A stretch of DNA of 64,000 bases from Metabacillus litoralis (GTDB lineage: Bacteria; Bacillota; Bacilli; Bacillales; Bacillaceae), in the NCBI RefSeq assembly GCF_020524045.1, contig NZ_JAIVKL010000019.1:25063-89062 (forward strand), written 5' to 3'. Positions 43,686 to 52,979 of this stretch are shown here, in pieces. The notes under the pieces are model-generated. The model ran no database searches. It was not told the DNA's origin and saw only the letters and a program-made list of their open reading frames with translations. Each line of letters opens with the position of its first letter. Within the stretch, counting starts at the first letter, position 1. Both the position numbers and the translations under genes were made by a program.

Positions 43686-44437
43686 AGGTAAAAAAAATAA
43701 CGAAGAGATATGGACAAAAAATAGTAGTAAATGATGTCTCACTACACATTAAAAAAGGTAGTATCACTTCATTTATTGGTCCGAATGGTGCTGGGAAAAG
43801 TACAGTGTTATCAGGTATCAGTCGCTTAATTTCAATGGATAAAGGAGAAATATATATTGGTGACCAAAATATTCAAAAAACAAAAACAAATGAGCTTGCC
43901 AAACAGATATCAATATTAAAGCAAACTAATTCTATTAATCTACGTTTAACAGTAAGAGAGTTAGTGAGCTTTGGCCGATTTCCATATTCACAAGGTCGTT
44001 TAAACGAAGAAGATTGGCAAGCAGTCGATGAAGCAATCGCTTATATGGGACTGAAAGACCTTCAAGAAAGGTTTTTAGATCATTTAAGTGGTGGGCAGAG
44101 ACAAAGAGCTTATATTGCTATGGTCATCGCACAGAATACAGATTATGTCTTATTGGATGAACCACTTAACAATTTAGATATGAAACATTCTGTCCAGATT
44201 ATGAAAAATTTGCGTAAGCTAGTTGAGGATCTCGGTAAGACAGTCATTATTGTTTTACATGATATCAACTTTGCTTCTTGTTATTCTGACTATATTGTTG
44301 GATTGAAGGACGGCAGGGTTGTGCGAGAGGGTACAAAAGATGAAATGATGGAAACCCATGTTTTAAAAGAAATTTATGATATGGATATTCCAGTTCAAAC
44401 AATTAATGGACAAAAGATTTGTGTGTATTTTACTTAA
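43679..44437 (+). CDS. fpbP: Iron-siderophore ABC ATPase, FpbP/YclP type
   Basis: 252 residues, the length of YclP. Walker A GPNGAGKST (Lys40), signature LSGGQRQRAYIAM, Walker B DYVLLDEP and switch His in IIVLHDINFA. Energises the FpbN/FpbO channel from the cytoplasm. Overlaps fpbO by 7 bp. Confidence 0.92.
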   Translation: MVEVKKITKRYGQKIVVNDVSLHIKKGSITSFIGPNGAGKSTVLSGISRLISMDKGEIYIGDQNIQKTKTNELAKQISILKQTNSINLRLTVRELVSFGRFPYSQGRLNEEDWQAVDEAIAYMGLKDLQERFLDHLSGGQRQRAYIAMVIAQNTDYVLLDEPLNNLDMKHSVQIMKNLRKLVEDLGKTVIIVLHDINFASCYSDYIVGLKDGRVVREGTKDEMMETHVLKEIYDMDIPVQTINGQKICVYFT

Positions 44438-44459
44438 TGGTAATAACGATTTTGTTCTG

Positions 44460-44484
44460 TAGGGGGGAAACCCCTTTATTTTAA
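44460..44484 (+). terminator. Short terminator after fpbP
   Basis: AGGGG-GGAAA-CCCCT is followed by TTATTTT. With the Fur box below it gives the lipoprotein gene separate control. Confidence 0.55.
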
Positions 44485-44493
44485 AGATCTCAT

Positions 44494-44508
44494 TGATAAT
44501 GATTATTA
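44494..44508 (+). promoter_or_regulatory. Fur box before fpbQ
   Basis: TGATAATGATTATTA matches the Fur box at all defined positions but one. Confidence 0.8.
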
Positions 44509-44568
44509 TTATTATTGAAACTACAGAAACAAAAATCTATTATAAAAAAACTTTATGGGGTGAATTCG

Positions 44569-45555
44569 ATGAAAAAATTATCTTCATTATTAATGGTAGC
44601 ATTATTTGTATTTGTTGTAGCAGCTTGTGGTGCTAAAACAACAAGTGAAAAACCAAAGGCTAAAGAGGAACCAGCAACTGAAACAGCTTCAGAAGAAACA
44701 ACAGAAGGTGCAGAAGCAAAAAGCGAAGAAATCACGATTACACATCAATTAGGTGAAACAACATTCATGACAAATCCTGAAAAAGTTGTTGTGTTTGATT
44801 TTGGTATTCTTGATTCTTTAGATAAATTAGGAGTAAATGTAACAGGACTTCCACAAGAAAATATTCCGGATTATTTATCAAAGTATGAAGGTGACGAATA
44901 CATAAGTGTTGGTAGCTTAAAAGAAATTGATTATGAAAAATTAAGCGAGGTTGCACCTGATTTAATTATTATTTCTGGTAGACAAGGAGATTTCTATAAA
45001 GAACTATCAGAAATCGCTCCAACAATTTTCATGGGTGTTGACACAACTAAATATATGGAATCTTTTGAAGAAAATATGAACACACTAGGTAAAATCTTTA
45101 ATAAGCAAGAAGAAGTGAAAACAGAAATTGCAGCAATTAAAGAAACAATCTCTTCTGTAGGTGAAGCTGCAGCAGATAAAAAAGCTCTTGTTGTTCTTTT
45201 AAATGATGGATCTGTTAGCGCATATGGTTCAGGTTCACGTTTTGGTATTATTCATGATGTAATGGGCGTACCTGCAGCTGATGAAAACATTGAAGCTTCA
45301 ACTCATGGTCAAAAAGTAACATTTGAGTATATTGTTGAAAAAGATCCTGATTACTTATTTGTAGTCGATCGTACAGCTGTCGTTGGTGGAGAAACTTCTG
45401 CTGAAGAAGCGTTAGAAAATGAATTAATTCAAGGAACAAAAGCATATAAAAATGATCATATTGTCTACTTAGATCCTGCTATATGGTATCTATCAGGTGG
45501 CGGTTTAGTATCTGTAAGTGAGATGGCTAAAGAGATCGAAACTGGATTACAATAA
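44569..45555 (+). CDS. fpbQ: Siderophore-binding lipoprotein, FpbQ/YclQ type
   Basis: 328 residues. Lipobox VVAAC gives Cys20, followed by a Glu/Lys/Thr-rich linker and a periplasmic-binding-protein fold typical of FatB/YclQ (MTNPEKVVVFDFGILDSLDK; EVAPDLIIISGRQ; KDPDYLFVVDRTA). Captures ferri-siderophore outside the membrane. ATG 44569 has TGGGGTGAA upstream; the longer frame to 44515 runs through the Fur box region. Confidence 0.9.
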   Translation: MKKLSSLLMVALFVFVVAACGAKTTSEKPKAKEEPATETASEETTEGAEAKSEEITITHQLGETTFMTNPEKVVVFDFGILDSLDKLGVNVTGLPQENIPDYLSKYEGDEYISVGSLKEIDYEKLSEVAPDLIIISGRQGDFYKELSEIAPTIFMGVDTTKYMESFEENMNTLGKIFNKQEEVKTEIAAIKETISSVGEAAADKKALVVLLNDGSVSAYGSGSRFGIIHDVMGVPAADENIEASTHGQKVTFEYIVEKDPDYLFVVDRTAVVGGETSAEEALENELIQGTKAYKNDHIVYLDPAIWYLSGGGLVSVSEMAKEIETGLQ

Positions 45556-45562
45556 CAACTAA

Positions 45563-45606
45563 GAAGTAAACGGACTAAATTTTAATTTAGTTCGTTTACT
45601 TCTTTT
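45563..45606 (+). terminator. Terminator after fpbQ
   Basis: A long stem (GAAGTAAACGGACTAAATT and its near-complement) ends in TTTTTAG. Confidence 0.88.
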
Positions 45607-45705
45607 TAGTAGATCGAATAATCACTCTATTTATCGTGTTTTTGTGTTACGATAAAGTTGAAAACTATCTGAAATTAGGGTGACCCTAATAAGGAGTGAT
45701 GATCG

Positions 45706-47751
45706 ATTTTTAACCTGGATAAACTAGCTAAAGAATCTAGCTCTTCTTTTATTGATAGAGAAAAGAAGAGATTAACAGAATTATATAATCTTGATCTTAT
45801 ATATACACCACAAGAAGATTCCTTTGATCGAATAACAAACTTAGCCAGTCGGCTTTTTCAAACACCAATTGCACTTTTCACTCTTATAACAGAAGATAAG
45901 CAGTGGTTCAAATCATGCGTCGGGATTTCTGGTAAGTTAAAAGAAGAAAGATCAACAGAAAGAGAGGCTGCTTTTTGTCATTATGTAGTAGCTGATAGAG
46001 AACCTATCATTGTAAATGATACTTTTAAAGATGATCGTTTTAAAAATAATCGTCTTGTTAAAGAACTGGGATTTCGCTTTTATGCAGGTGTGCCAATAAC
46101 AACAAAAAATAATAATGTATTAGGATCATTGTGTATTTTGGATTTTAAACCAAGAAACATAAGTGATGATGAATTAACGAACTTAATTGATTTAAGTAAG
46201 TGGGTTGTAACTGAAATTGAACTTCGAACAGATTTAATGGAAAAAACAGTAAGTGAAAAGTCGATTAAAAGTCTTTATGAAATTACGAGTAATAAGGAAA
46301 ACACCTTTCAAGAAAAATTAAACAAATTACTTACTTTGGGTTGTGAGAGGTTTCAACTTTCACATGGGATGATATCTCATATTACAGATAATCAGTATAA
46401 GGTGATGAAGGAGAAATCTAAAGTGGGGAAGGCTAAAGATGTAGGAGACATTCTAGCCTTGAATGAAACATGTGCATTAAAAGTAGTGGAAAAATTAAAG
46501 CCAATTCATTTGACACCAGCATATTTTGAAAAAAATAGTGATAATAGATTAAAGGAATATATAGGTGCTCCTATATTTGTTCATAAAGAGCTTTATGGAA
46601 CATTTTGCTTTTTTACTGAAGAAAAAGGTAGTAGATCAATATCTACATCAGACTTAGAATTTTTGCAGTTGATCACACAATGGATTGGAAATGAACTCGA
46701 GAGATTGCAAACTGAAAAAAGTTTACAAGAAAGCCAAGAAAGATTTCAGCAAATTGCTAATAATATTAATGAAGCATTTTGGATTTTTGATTTTGATAAA
46801 ATGAGCTTATTATATACAAGTAGAGTGATGTCAGAAATCTCAGGAATGCCTTATGATAAATTTAATTCCATCGAGGCATGGATTAATCTCGTTCATCCAG
46901 AAGATCGAGACTATGTTTATAACCAAATCGTAAATATAAACAATAGTATAGAGTTTGATTTTAAAATAATGCATAGCACTGGGAAGATATGTTGGATTCG
47001 GAGTCGAATTGTGCCTATTTATAATGAAGAAGGGAGAAAATTTCGATTAGTTGGGGTAGCAGAAGATATTACAGAAGCTAAGCTTAATAGTGATCTTTTA
47101 CGAAAGTCTGATAAACTGGCTGCAGTGGGACAAATTGCTGCAAGTATTGCGCATGAAGTAAGAAACCCTTTAACAAGTATAAAAGGATTTCTGCAATTAT
47201 TAGAAGAATATCAATTACCATATCAGGAATTGATATTGGCGGAGTTTAATCAAATTGAAGAATTTATAAATGAAATACTCATACTTGCTAACTCCCATTT
47301 AGAAACAAAACGAGAAGATCATTACATTCAAACGCTATTAACAGATGTGATAGATTTAATGATTGAACCTGCTGCTCTTCAAAATGTCTTATTTTCATTA
47401 AAAGGTGAAGCTCAATTAACAATTAACTGTGATGAGCAACAAATGAAACAGGCTTTTCAGCATATTATGAGTAATGCCATTGAAGCAATGCCAAAAGGTG
47501 GAATCGTGAATGTAGAGTTTGGTATTGAGAATGCTCAATTTATTTATATTAATATTGAAGACAATGGAATAGGGATTCCAGAAGATCGAATTGCCAAACT
47601 AGGCGAGCCTTATTATTCTAATAAAGAAAAAGGTAGTGGATTAGGCTTAATGATCAGTTATCGTATTATTCAAAATCATAAAGGGCAAATTCAATTTACA
47701 AGTCAACTAGATATTGGAACAAGTGTGAAAATTTTATTGCCGATATCTTAA
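45706..47751 (+). CDS. GAF-GAF-PAS histidine kinase, probable AUU start
   Basis: 681 residues if started at ATT 45706, cytoplasmic. GAF1 about 25-165 (LDLIYTPQEDSFDRITNLAS; STEREAAFCHYVV), GAF2 about 190-330, PAS about 340-455, HisKA with His483 (IAHEVRNPLTSIKGFLQL) and HATPase (VEDNGIGIP, GSGLGLMIS). The HisKA motif resembles KinA-KinE kinases that feed Spo0F. The frame is open from 45703, but its first ATG/GTG/TTG is GTG 46090, inside GAF1. AAGGAG at 45691-45696 is 9 bases before ATT 45706. Alternatively ATG 45699 would join the frame if the T run at 45707-45711 had one T fewer. No response regulator is adjacent. Confidence 0.85.
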   Translation: MFNLDKLAKESSSSFIDREKKRLTELYNLDLIYTPQEDSFDRITNLASRLFQTPIALFTLITEDKQWFKSCVGISGKLKEERSTEREAAFCHYVVADREPIIVNDTFKDDRFKNNRLVKELGFRFYAGVPITTKNNNVLGSLCILDFKPRNISDDELTNLIDLSKWVVTEIELRTDLMEKTVSEKSIKSLYEITSNKENTFQEKLNKLLTLGCERFQLSHGMISHITDNQYKVMKEKSKVGKAKDVGDILALNETCALKVVEKLKPIHLTPAYFEKNSDNRLKEYIGAPIFVHKELYGTFCFFTEEKGSRSISTSDLEFLQLITQWIGNELERLQTEKSLQESQERFQQIANNINEAFWIFDFDKMSLLYTSRVMSEISGMPYDKFNSIEAWINLVHPEDRDYVYNQIVNINNSIEFDFKIMHSTGKICWIRSRIVPIYNEEGRKFRLVGVAEDITEAKLNSDLLRKSDKLAAVGQIAASIAHEVRNPLTSIKGFLQLLEEYQLPYQELILAEFNQIEEFINEILILANSHLETKREDHYIQTLLTDVIDLMIEPAALQNVLFSLKGEAQLTINCDEQQMKQAFQHIMSNAIEAMPKGGIVNVEFGIENAQFIYINIEDNGIGIPEDRIAKLGEPYYSNKEKGSGLGLMISYRIIQNHKGQIQFTSQLDIGTSVKILLPIS

Positions 47752-47764
47752 TAAATAATTACAA

Positions 47765-47797
47765 TAGGCCAGACCACATAGAGAGGTTGGGCCTTTT
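47765..47797 (+). terminator. Terminator after the GAF kinase
   Basis: GGCCAGACC...GGTTGGGCC is an imperfect stem followed by TTTTTA. 47798-48070 is A+T-rich and shows no gene; a TTGACA at about 47844 may belong to a promoter of the next gene. Confidence 0.6.
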
Positions 47798-48085
47798 TAG
47801 TCATTAAAAAATGTTTGTTTTTCTCCAAGTTTTTTTATAAAATTTGACAAATTTTTTTAAAAAACGATTAAGAATTCAGTATCATAGTTTAATAAGGTAC
47901 AATGGAAAAGGAATATTAATAGATAATGTAGAAATTATAATTGAAATCAACGTATACGACGAATTGTAATCTCTAAATACGTTCTTCTAGAAATTAGGCA
48001 AATATAAAATGGTGGACACATATTTTTATTGTAAATATCTTTCTAATATCAATGAGATAGAGAGATTGTTAAAGGAGGATATACT

Positions 48086-51000
48086 ATGTCAAACGTAACA
48101 GAAGGGCAAGGAATTATTGAACATCATAAACCTACACAAGATATTCCTTATATAGTTGGAATTGGAGCATCTGCGGGAGGACTAGAACCAATTGAACTGT
48201 TTTTTCAATCAATTACATCTGATATTGAAGCAGCATTTGTTATTGTTCAACACTTATCTTCACAATACAAGAGCTTCATGCCAGAACTATTGAAAAAACA
48301 TACTAATATGAAGGTCATTCAAGCAGAAGAAGGAATGATTTTAAAACCCCGTACAGTCTATTTATGTCCACCAAATCATTACATATATGTTAAAAATGAA
48401 GGTATATTAGCTCTAGAAAAATATCATAAGGATAAAGCAATTAATTACCCAATAAATGGGTTCTTTTCTTCATTAGCATACTTTGCAGAGGAACGAGCGA
48501 TAGGAGTTATTTTCTCTGGAAAAGGATCTGATGGCACAAAAGGTTTAAATGATATTCATGAGAAAAGTGGATTATGCCTCGTTCAAAACAAAACAGCTAA
48601 ATATTCCGATATGCCTGAAAGTGCCATTAGATCAGGTGTAACAGATTATGTTATTAGTCCATCAGATATGCCGCAGCAGATTATTAGTTATATTGAAACA
48701 AAACCAATTAGTTTTAAAGAAACTACTTTAAATCAAGTATTAATGATGATCCAGAAAAAAAGCGGAATAGACTTTTCAATGTATAAAAGAAATACAGTTA
48801 TTCGTCGCATTGAAAGAAGAATGTCGCTTAATGATCAATCGTTTTCTTCTCTTGAGGATTATAAAAATTACCTATTGGAAAATCCAAGAGAAATCAGGTA
48901 TTTACAAGAAGATTTATTAATCGGAGTTACTCATTTTTTTAGAGATACTGAGGCATTTCTTTATTTGAAAAATACATTAATACCGACAATGGTTGATGAT
49001 AATCTAGTTAAAGGCCGTAAAAAAATGAGGATATGGGTTGCGGGCTGTTCGACAGGACAAGAAGCCTATTCGTTAGTGATCTTATTTAATGAAGAAATTG
49101 AAAAAAGAAAATTAGACATGGACTTGCAGCTATTTGCAACAGATATTGATCGGGATTCTGTCAAGTTTGCTAGTCAGGGTTGTTATTCAGAACAAATTGT
49201 CACAACAATACCACAAGATCTTTTGTTGAAGTATTTTGATAGAGATGGTAATGATTATCAAGTAAAGAGAGAAATTAGACAAAAAATTGTTTTCGCACCT
49301 CATAATATGATTAAAGATTCACCTTTTGTTAATATCGACATGATCAGTTGTCGAAATGTCATGATCTATTTCCAATCGGAATTACAACAAAAGGTGTTGT
49401 CTTTGTTTCATTTTGCACTTAAGGAAAAGGGGTATTTATTTTTAGGACCAAGTGAAACAATAGGAAAGTTATCAAGCCTTTTTAGTCCTGTGAATAGTAA
49501 ATGGAAGATATTCTCTAATCAAATATTAGAACAAAATGATCATTTTCCACAAGCTCTGCTTTCAACAAAAAATTCACCTCAAGAATATAGCAAGGATAAA
49601 TCAACTATGGAAGCATATAGAGATAATAGTCACTATCATTATGCAGATGAACTTTTCTATTCATTAATGGATGAACTTTTACCACCTTCAATTATTATAA
49701 ATGAACATAATGAAGTAGTTATTTCATCTGGAAATGCTGGTGCATACTTAAATCTACCTAAAGGAAAACTGAACTATAATATATTTAACATGGTTCCTAC
49801 CAATCTCTCAGTTGCCATTGGGACAGCCATAAAAAGAGCTCGACAAGATCAAAAGGAGATCAAATATGAAAATCTGTTAATCAACAAAAATGAGAGCAAG
49901 CAAGTAAAGTTGGGTGTTAAACCTTTGCCTAATGTGAGAAAAGATTATATTGCTCTATTTATTGAAGAACATCGACCGGAATCTTCTATTCAAATCAAAA
50001 ATGATACCATTCAATTTGATCATGATACAGCTTATAATCAACGCATTTTTGATTTGGAACAAGAGCTTTATTATACAAAACAAGGGTTACAAACGACAAT
50101 AGAGGAATTAGAAACTTCTAATGAAGAGCTTCAAAGCACGAACGAAGAATTAATCGCTGCTAATGAAGAGCTTCAAAGCACAAATGAAGAAATGCAATCA
50201 GTGAATGAGGAGCTAATTACCGTAAACTCTGAATATGAGAAGAAAATTGTCGAGCTCACTAACCTTAATGATGATATGGATAACTTATTAATCAATACAA
50301 ATATTGCGACGATCTTTTTAGACAGAATGTTTAATATTAAGTTATACACACCAGAAGCTATGAAAATTTTTCATCTAATTGAGCGGGATATTGGACGTCC
50401 AATTCATCATATTTCACACCGTTTAGATTATGAGTTTTTCATGCATGATATCAATGATGTATTGGTAACTGCCAAAACGATTAATAAAGAATTAGCTTCA
50501 AAAGATGGTGAATGGTTTCATATCAAAATTATGCCGTATCGAACAAATAATAATTTAATAGAAGGTATTGTTATCACATTTGTCGATATTACTGCTATTA
50601 GACAAGTAAATCAAGATTTACAACTAAGTATGCAAGCTATAGAGCTTAGTCCTGCAAATACAGTTATTACAGATTTTCAAGGAAAAATAGAGTATGCGAA
50701 TAGCAGATTTTCTCAACAACTAGGAATGGATTCAAATGAAATTATCGGTAAGAAGTTAAAAGATATTTACACAGAATTTTTCAGGGATAGTGATTTTGAA
50801 TACCATTGGAAGAAAGTAAGAGCAGGAGAAGAATGGTCTGGTGAACTCTCGTATATCGATAAGAATGGTGAAGAGTCTTGGGAGAATTTAACGTTAATTC
50901 CAGTGGAAAATGAAGAAAATGAGGTTGTCCAGATTTTACGTGTTGGTGAAGATATCACGAAACGAAAAAGCTCTGAACAAATGCTAATTAAATCAGAAAT

Positions 51001-51667
51001 GCTATCAGCAATTGGACAACTTGCTGCAGGAATAGCACATGAAATTAGAAACCCTTTAACATCACTTAAAGGATTCTTACAATTAATGACTCAAACAAAG
51101 TCATATAGTGAGGAATATGCAGAAGTAATGATGTCTGAATTTTTAAGACTTGAAGAAATTATTAATGAATTTCTTGTCCTTTCAAGATCAAAATCAGTGA
51201 CATTTCATGAAGTGAACATTAACAAAATTATTAAGGATGTTTCAAAAATATGGGAAACTCAAGCTATTCTTAATAATGTGTCAATAAAAACGAAAATAGA
51301 TCCGATGCTTTTTACAGTAAAGGGAATTGAAAATGAATTAAAGCAAGTATTTATTAATATTGTTAAAAATGGAATAGAATCAATGGAAGGTTCAACAGGA
51401 GTATTATCGATTGAAACGAAGCATCTTGAAAACGATAAAGTTCTCGTTCGCTTCCAAGATCAAGGAAAGGGAATTCCAAGGGAACAATTGGAAAAAATGG
51501 GAGAGCCTTTTTATACAACAAAAGACAAAGGGACCGGATTAGGTCTAATGGTTAGTTTGAAAATTATTGAAAGTCATAATGGAGAAATCGTCTTTCAAAG
51601 TGAGTTAGACAAAGGGACAACAGTGGAAATAACCTTACCATTATCTAACTCAATTGAAACGGTCTAA
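48086..51667 (+). CDS. CheB-CheR-PAS-PAS histidine kinase fusion
   Basis: 1193 residues, cytoplasmic. Residues 20-200: CheB methylesterase without its receiver domain, triad Ser29 (GASAGG), His56 (VQHLS), Asp149 (GKGSDGTKG). About 212-485: CheR methyltransferase (ERRMSLND; WVAGCSTGQEAYS; ISCRNVMIYF). About 655-735: coiled coil with repeated NEELQSTNEEL-like units. About 735-965: two PAS domains. HisKA His985 (IAHEIRNPLTSLKGFLQLM) and HATPase (GTGLGLMVS) finish it. Such fusions are known in bacteria but their output is poorly understood. ATG 48086 follows AAAGGAGGAT. It overlaps the PAS-like gene tail to tail by 18 bp. No chemoreceptor gene is nearby. Confidence 0.92.
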   Translation: MSNVTEGQGIIEHHKPTQDIPYIVGIGASAGGLEPIELFFQSITSDIEAAFVIVQHLSSQYKSFMPELLKKHTNMKVIQAEEGMILKPRTVYLCPPNHYIYVKNEGILALEKYHKDKAINYPINGFFSSLAYFAEERAIGVIFSGKGSDGTKGLNDIHEKSGLCLVQNKTAKYSDMPESAIRSGVTDYVISPSDMPQQIISYIETKPISFKETTLNQVLMMIQKKSGIDFSMYKRNTVIRRIERRMSLNDQSFSSLEDYKNYLLENPREIRYLQEDLLIGVTHFFRDTEAFLYLKNTLIPTMVDDNLVKGRKKMRIWVAGCSTGQEAYSLVILFNEEIEKRKLDMDLQLFATDIDRDSVKFASQGCYSEQIVTTIPQDLLLKYFDRDGNDYQVKREIRQKIVFAPHNMIKDSPFVNIDMISCRNVMIYFQSELQQKVLSLFHFALKEKGYLFLGPSETIGKLSSLFSPVNSKWKIFSNQILEQNDHFPQALLSTKNSPQEYSKDKSTMEAYRDNSHYHYADELFYSLMDELLPPSIIINEHNEVVISSGNAGAYLNLPKGKLNYNIFNMVPTNLSVAIGTAIKRARQDQKEIKYENLLINKNESKQVKLGVKPLPNVRKDYIALFIEEHRPESSIQIKNDTIQFDHDTAYNQRIFDLEQELYYTKQGLQTTIEELETSNEELQSTNEELIAANEELQSTNEEMQSVNEELITVNSEYEKKIVELTNLNDDMDNLLINTNIATIFLDRMFNIKLYTPEAMKIFHLIERDIGRPIHHISHRLDYEFFMHDINDVLVTAKTINKELASKDGEWFHIKIMPYRTNNNLIEGIVITFVDITAIRQVNQDLQLSMQAIELSPANTVITDFQGKIEYANSRFSQQLGMDSNEIIGKKLKDIYTEFFRDSDFEYHWKKVRAGEEWSGELSYIDKNGEESWENLTLIPVENEENEVVQILRVGEDITKRKSSEQMLIKSEMLSAIGQLAAGIAHEIRNPLTSLKGFLQLMTQTKSYSEEYAEVMMSEFLRLEEIINEFLVLSRSKSVTFHEVNINKIIKDVSKIWETQAILNNVSIKTKIDPMLFTVKGIENELKQVFINIVKNGIESMEGSTGVLSIETKHLENDKVLVRFQDQGKGIPREQLEKMGEPFYTTKDKGTGLGLMVSLKIIESHNGEIVFQSELDKGTTVEITLPLSNSIETV

Positions 51668-52279
51668 AAGAGGCATCAATGTAAGATAAAAATCAATGGA
51701 AGAACGAAGATCATTTAGCTCATCAACAATGATTTCATAATGGTCACTTTTTCCACTTTCAATGATATCAGGTCGAATGAGGCTTAATAGATCTTGGATT
51801 TTTTCAAGCTTACTAGGAAGTACTTTTAAGTGATCTGATGAGCTTGTTAAATGATACAAATCTGTATCATTTAAGAATGGTTGAAATAATGAGATAATTT
51901 CTTTACGTTGATGATACTCTAGTTTATCTTTGTCAGTTACCATAAGTTGCTCACGTAGCATATGAACTTGGTGACTGACTTTTTTTAAGTTATCTTTTAA
52001 GGGAATACAAACAACATATAATTTTCTATCACTTGTTTGTTTTAGGTATAATTCGAAAAGCTCAAGCTCATTTTCTGATGTAACTAAATTGGCTTCAAAT
52101 TTCTCCTTTTCTTTTGATTGAAGAAAAAAAGAAACCTTATTTTTACTATCAACATCAACTAACTCGAGAAAATGATCTTGATAAGTAAACATCGTTCTAG
52201 CTTTGATTGATGAGTTTAGAATGAAAAGTTGTGAATTTAATATAAAAACAGGAACTGGTATGTTTTCTAGTGAGACCAT
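51650..52279 (-). CDS. PAS-like N-terminus plus helical domain protein of unknown function
   Basis: 209 residues. The first ~110 residues have PAS-like pattern (VSLENIPVPVFILNSQLFIL...LELVDVD...FELYLKQTSDRKLYVVCIPL). Residues 115-209 are helical and could form a dimerising bundle (QVHMLREQLMVTDKD; DELNDLRSSIDFYL). No catalytic motif seen. It is the second gene of an operon with the B12-binding protein (about 43 bp apart) and converges on the CheB-CheR kinase. ATG 52279 has AAGGTG upstream; GTG 52291 overlaps it. I would guess a signalling partner of the B12 protein. Confidence 0.6.
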   Translation of the reverse strand: MVSLENIPVPVFILNSQLFILNSSIKARTMFTYQDHFLELVDVDSKNKVSFFLQSKEKEKFEANLVTSENELELFELYLKQTSDRKLYVVCIPLKDNLKKVSHQVHMLREQLMVTDKDKLEYHQRKEIISLFQPFLNDTDLYHLTSSSDHLKVLPSKLEKIQDLLSLIRPDIIESGKSDHYEIIVDELNDLRSSIDFYLTLMPLLDRFN

Positions 52280-52322
52280 TTTGTTTACCACACCTTTTTT
52301 AGTGATTGATCGTACATAAAAA

Positions 52323-52979
52323 TTAATTGGCTTTAATCAGGATGTTTTGTTGAGCTATCCAGCTTGTTAATTCCTCTAAATTTGATACTACAATCGTGTC
52401 ATGGGGAACAATATTTTTAAAATTAAATTTCTCAGTAAGCTTACTTCCCACGATAATTGTCGGTTTATGGTCAAGTGCAGAAAGAGTGGTAGCATAATCT
52501 GATAAACTTTTTAATTGATGTGACATCGAAAGTGAAAGGCAAATAACGTCTGGTTTTGATTTAATTGCAAAATAAATGGCATGCTGAAGCGGTAAGTTAG
52601 GTCCTAAATATTTTACTTTCCAGTTGTGTTCTTTAAAAACATGAGCAGCCATCTTGACCCCTATATAATGTTCTTCACCTTCAAGGCAAAATAACATAGC
52701 CTGTTTTTGATTTTTGCTTTGGGCAGATTGATCTTTTTGTAGTAACTGTAATTGGGTTAAAACAAAATCAGCAGTTCCAGTTGCTAAATGTTCATCTGCA
52801 ACACTAATCTCATCGATTTCCCATAAATGACCAATATAATACAATGCATCTTTTATTATTTTTTCATAAATATATACTGAAGAATACCCATCTAATAGTA
52901 ATTTTTCTACTAACTTATAAGAACTAGCAGTATCACCAAGTAAGAGGAAATGAGCAAACCTTTTGATTAAATCAGTCAA
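52323..52979 (-). CDS. Stand-alone CarH-like B12-binding sensor protein
   Basis: 218 residues. N-terminal four-helix B12-binding cap with Trp53-x9-Glu63-His64 (HLWEIDEISVADEHLA), the motif found in adenosylcobalamin light sensors of the CarH/LitR type. The Rossmann B12-binding domain has E102-x-H104-xx-G107 (GEEHYIGVKM) with the lower-ligand His, then KVKYLGPNLP and the SLS loop (VICLSLSMS). The MerR DNA-binding head of CarH is absent, so it must signal through a partner. Starts at TTG 52979 with AAAGGA upstream. Methyl transfer is an alternative role, but no methyltransferase is near. Confidence 0.82.
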   Translation of the reverse strand: MTDLIKRFAHFLLLGDTASSYKLVEKLLLDGYSSVYIYEKIIKDALYYIGHLWEIDEISVADEHLATGTADFVLTQLQLLQKDQSAQSKNQKQAMLFCLEGEEHYIGVKMAAHVFKEHNWKVKYLGPNLPLQHAIYFAIKSKPDVICLSLSMSHQLKSLSDYATTLSALDHKPTIIVGSKLTEKFNFKNIVPHDTIVVSNLEELTSWIAQQNILIKAN

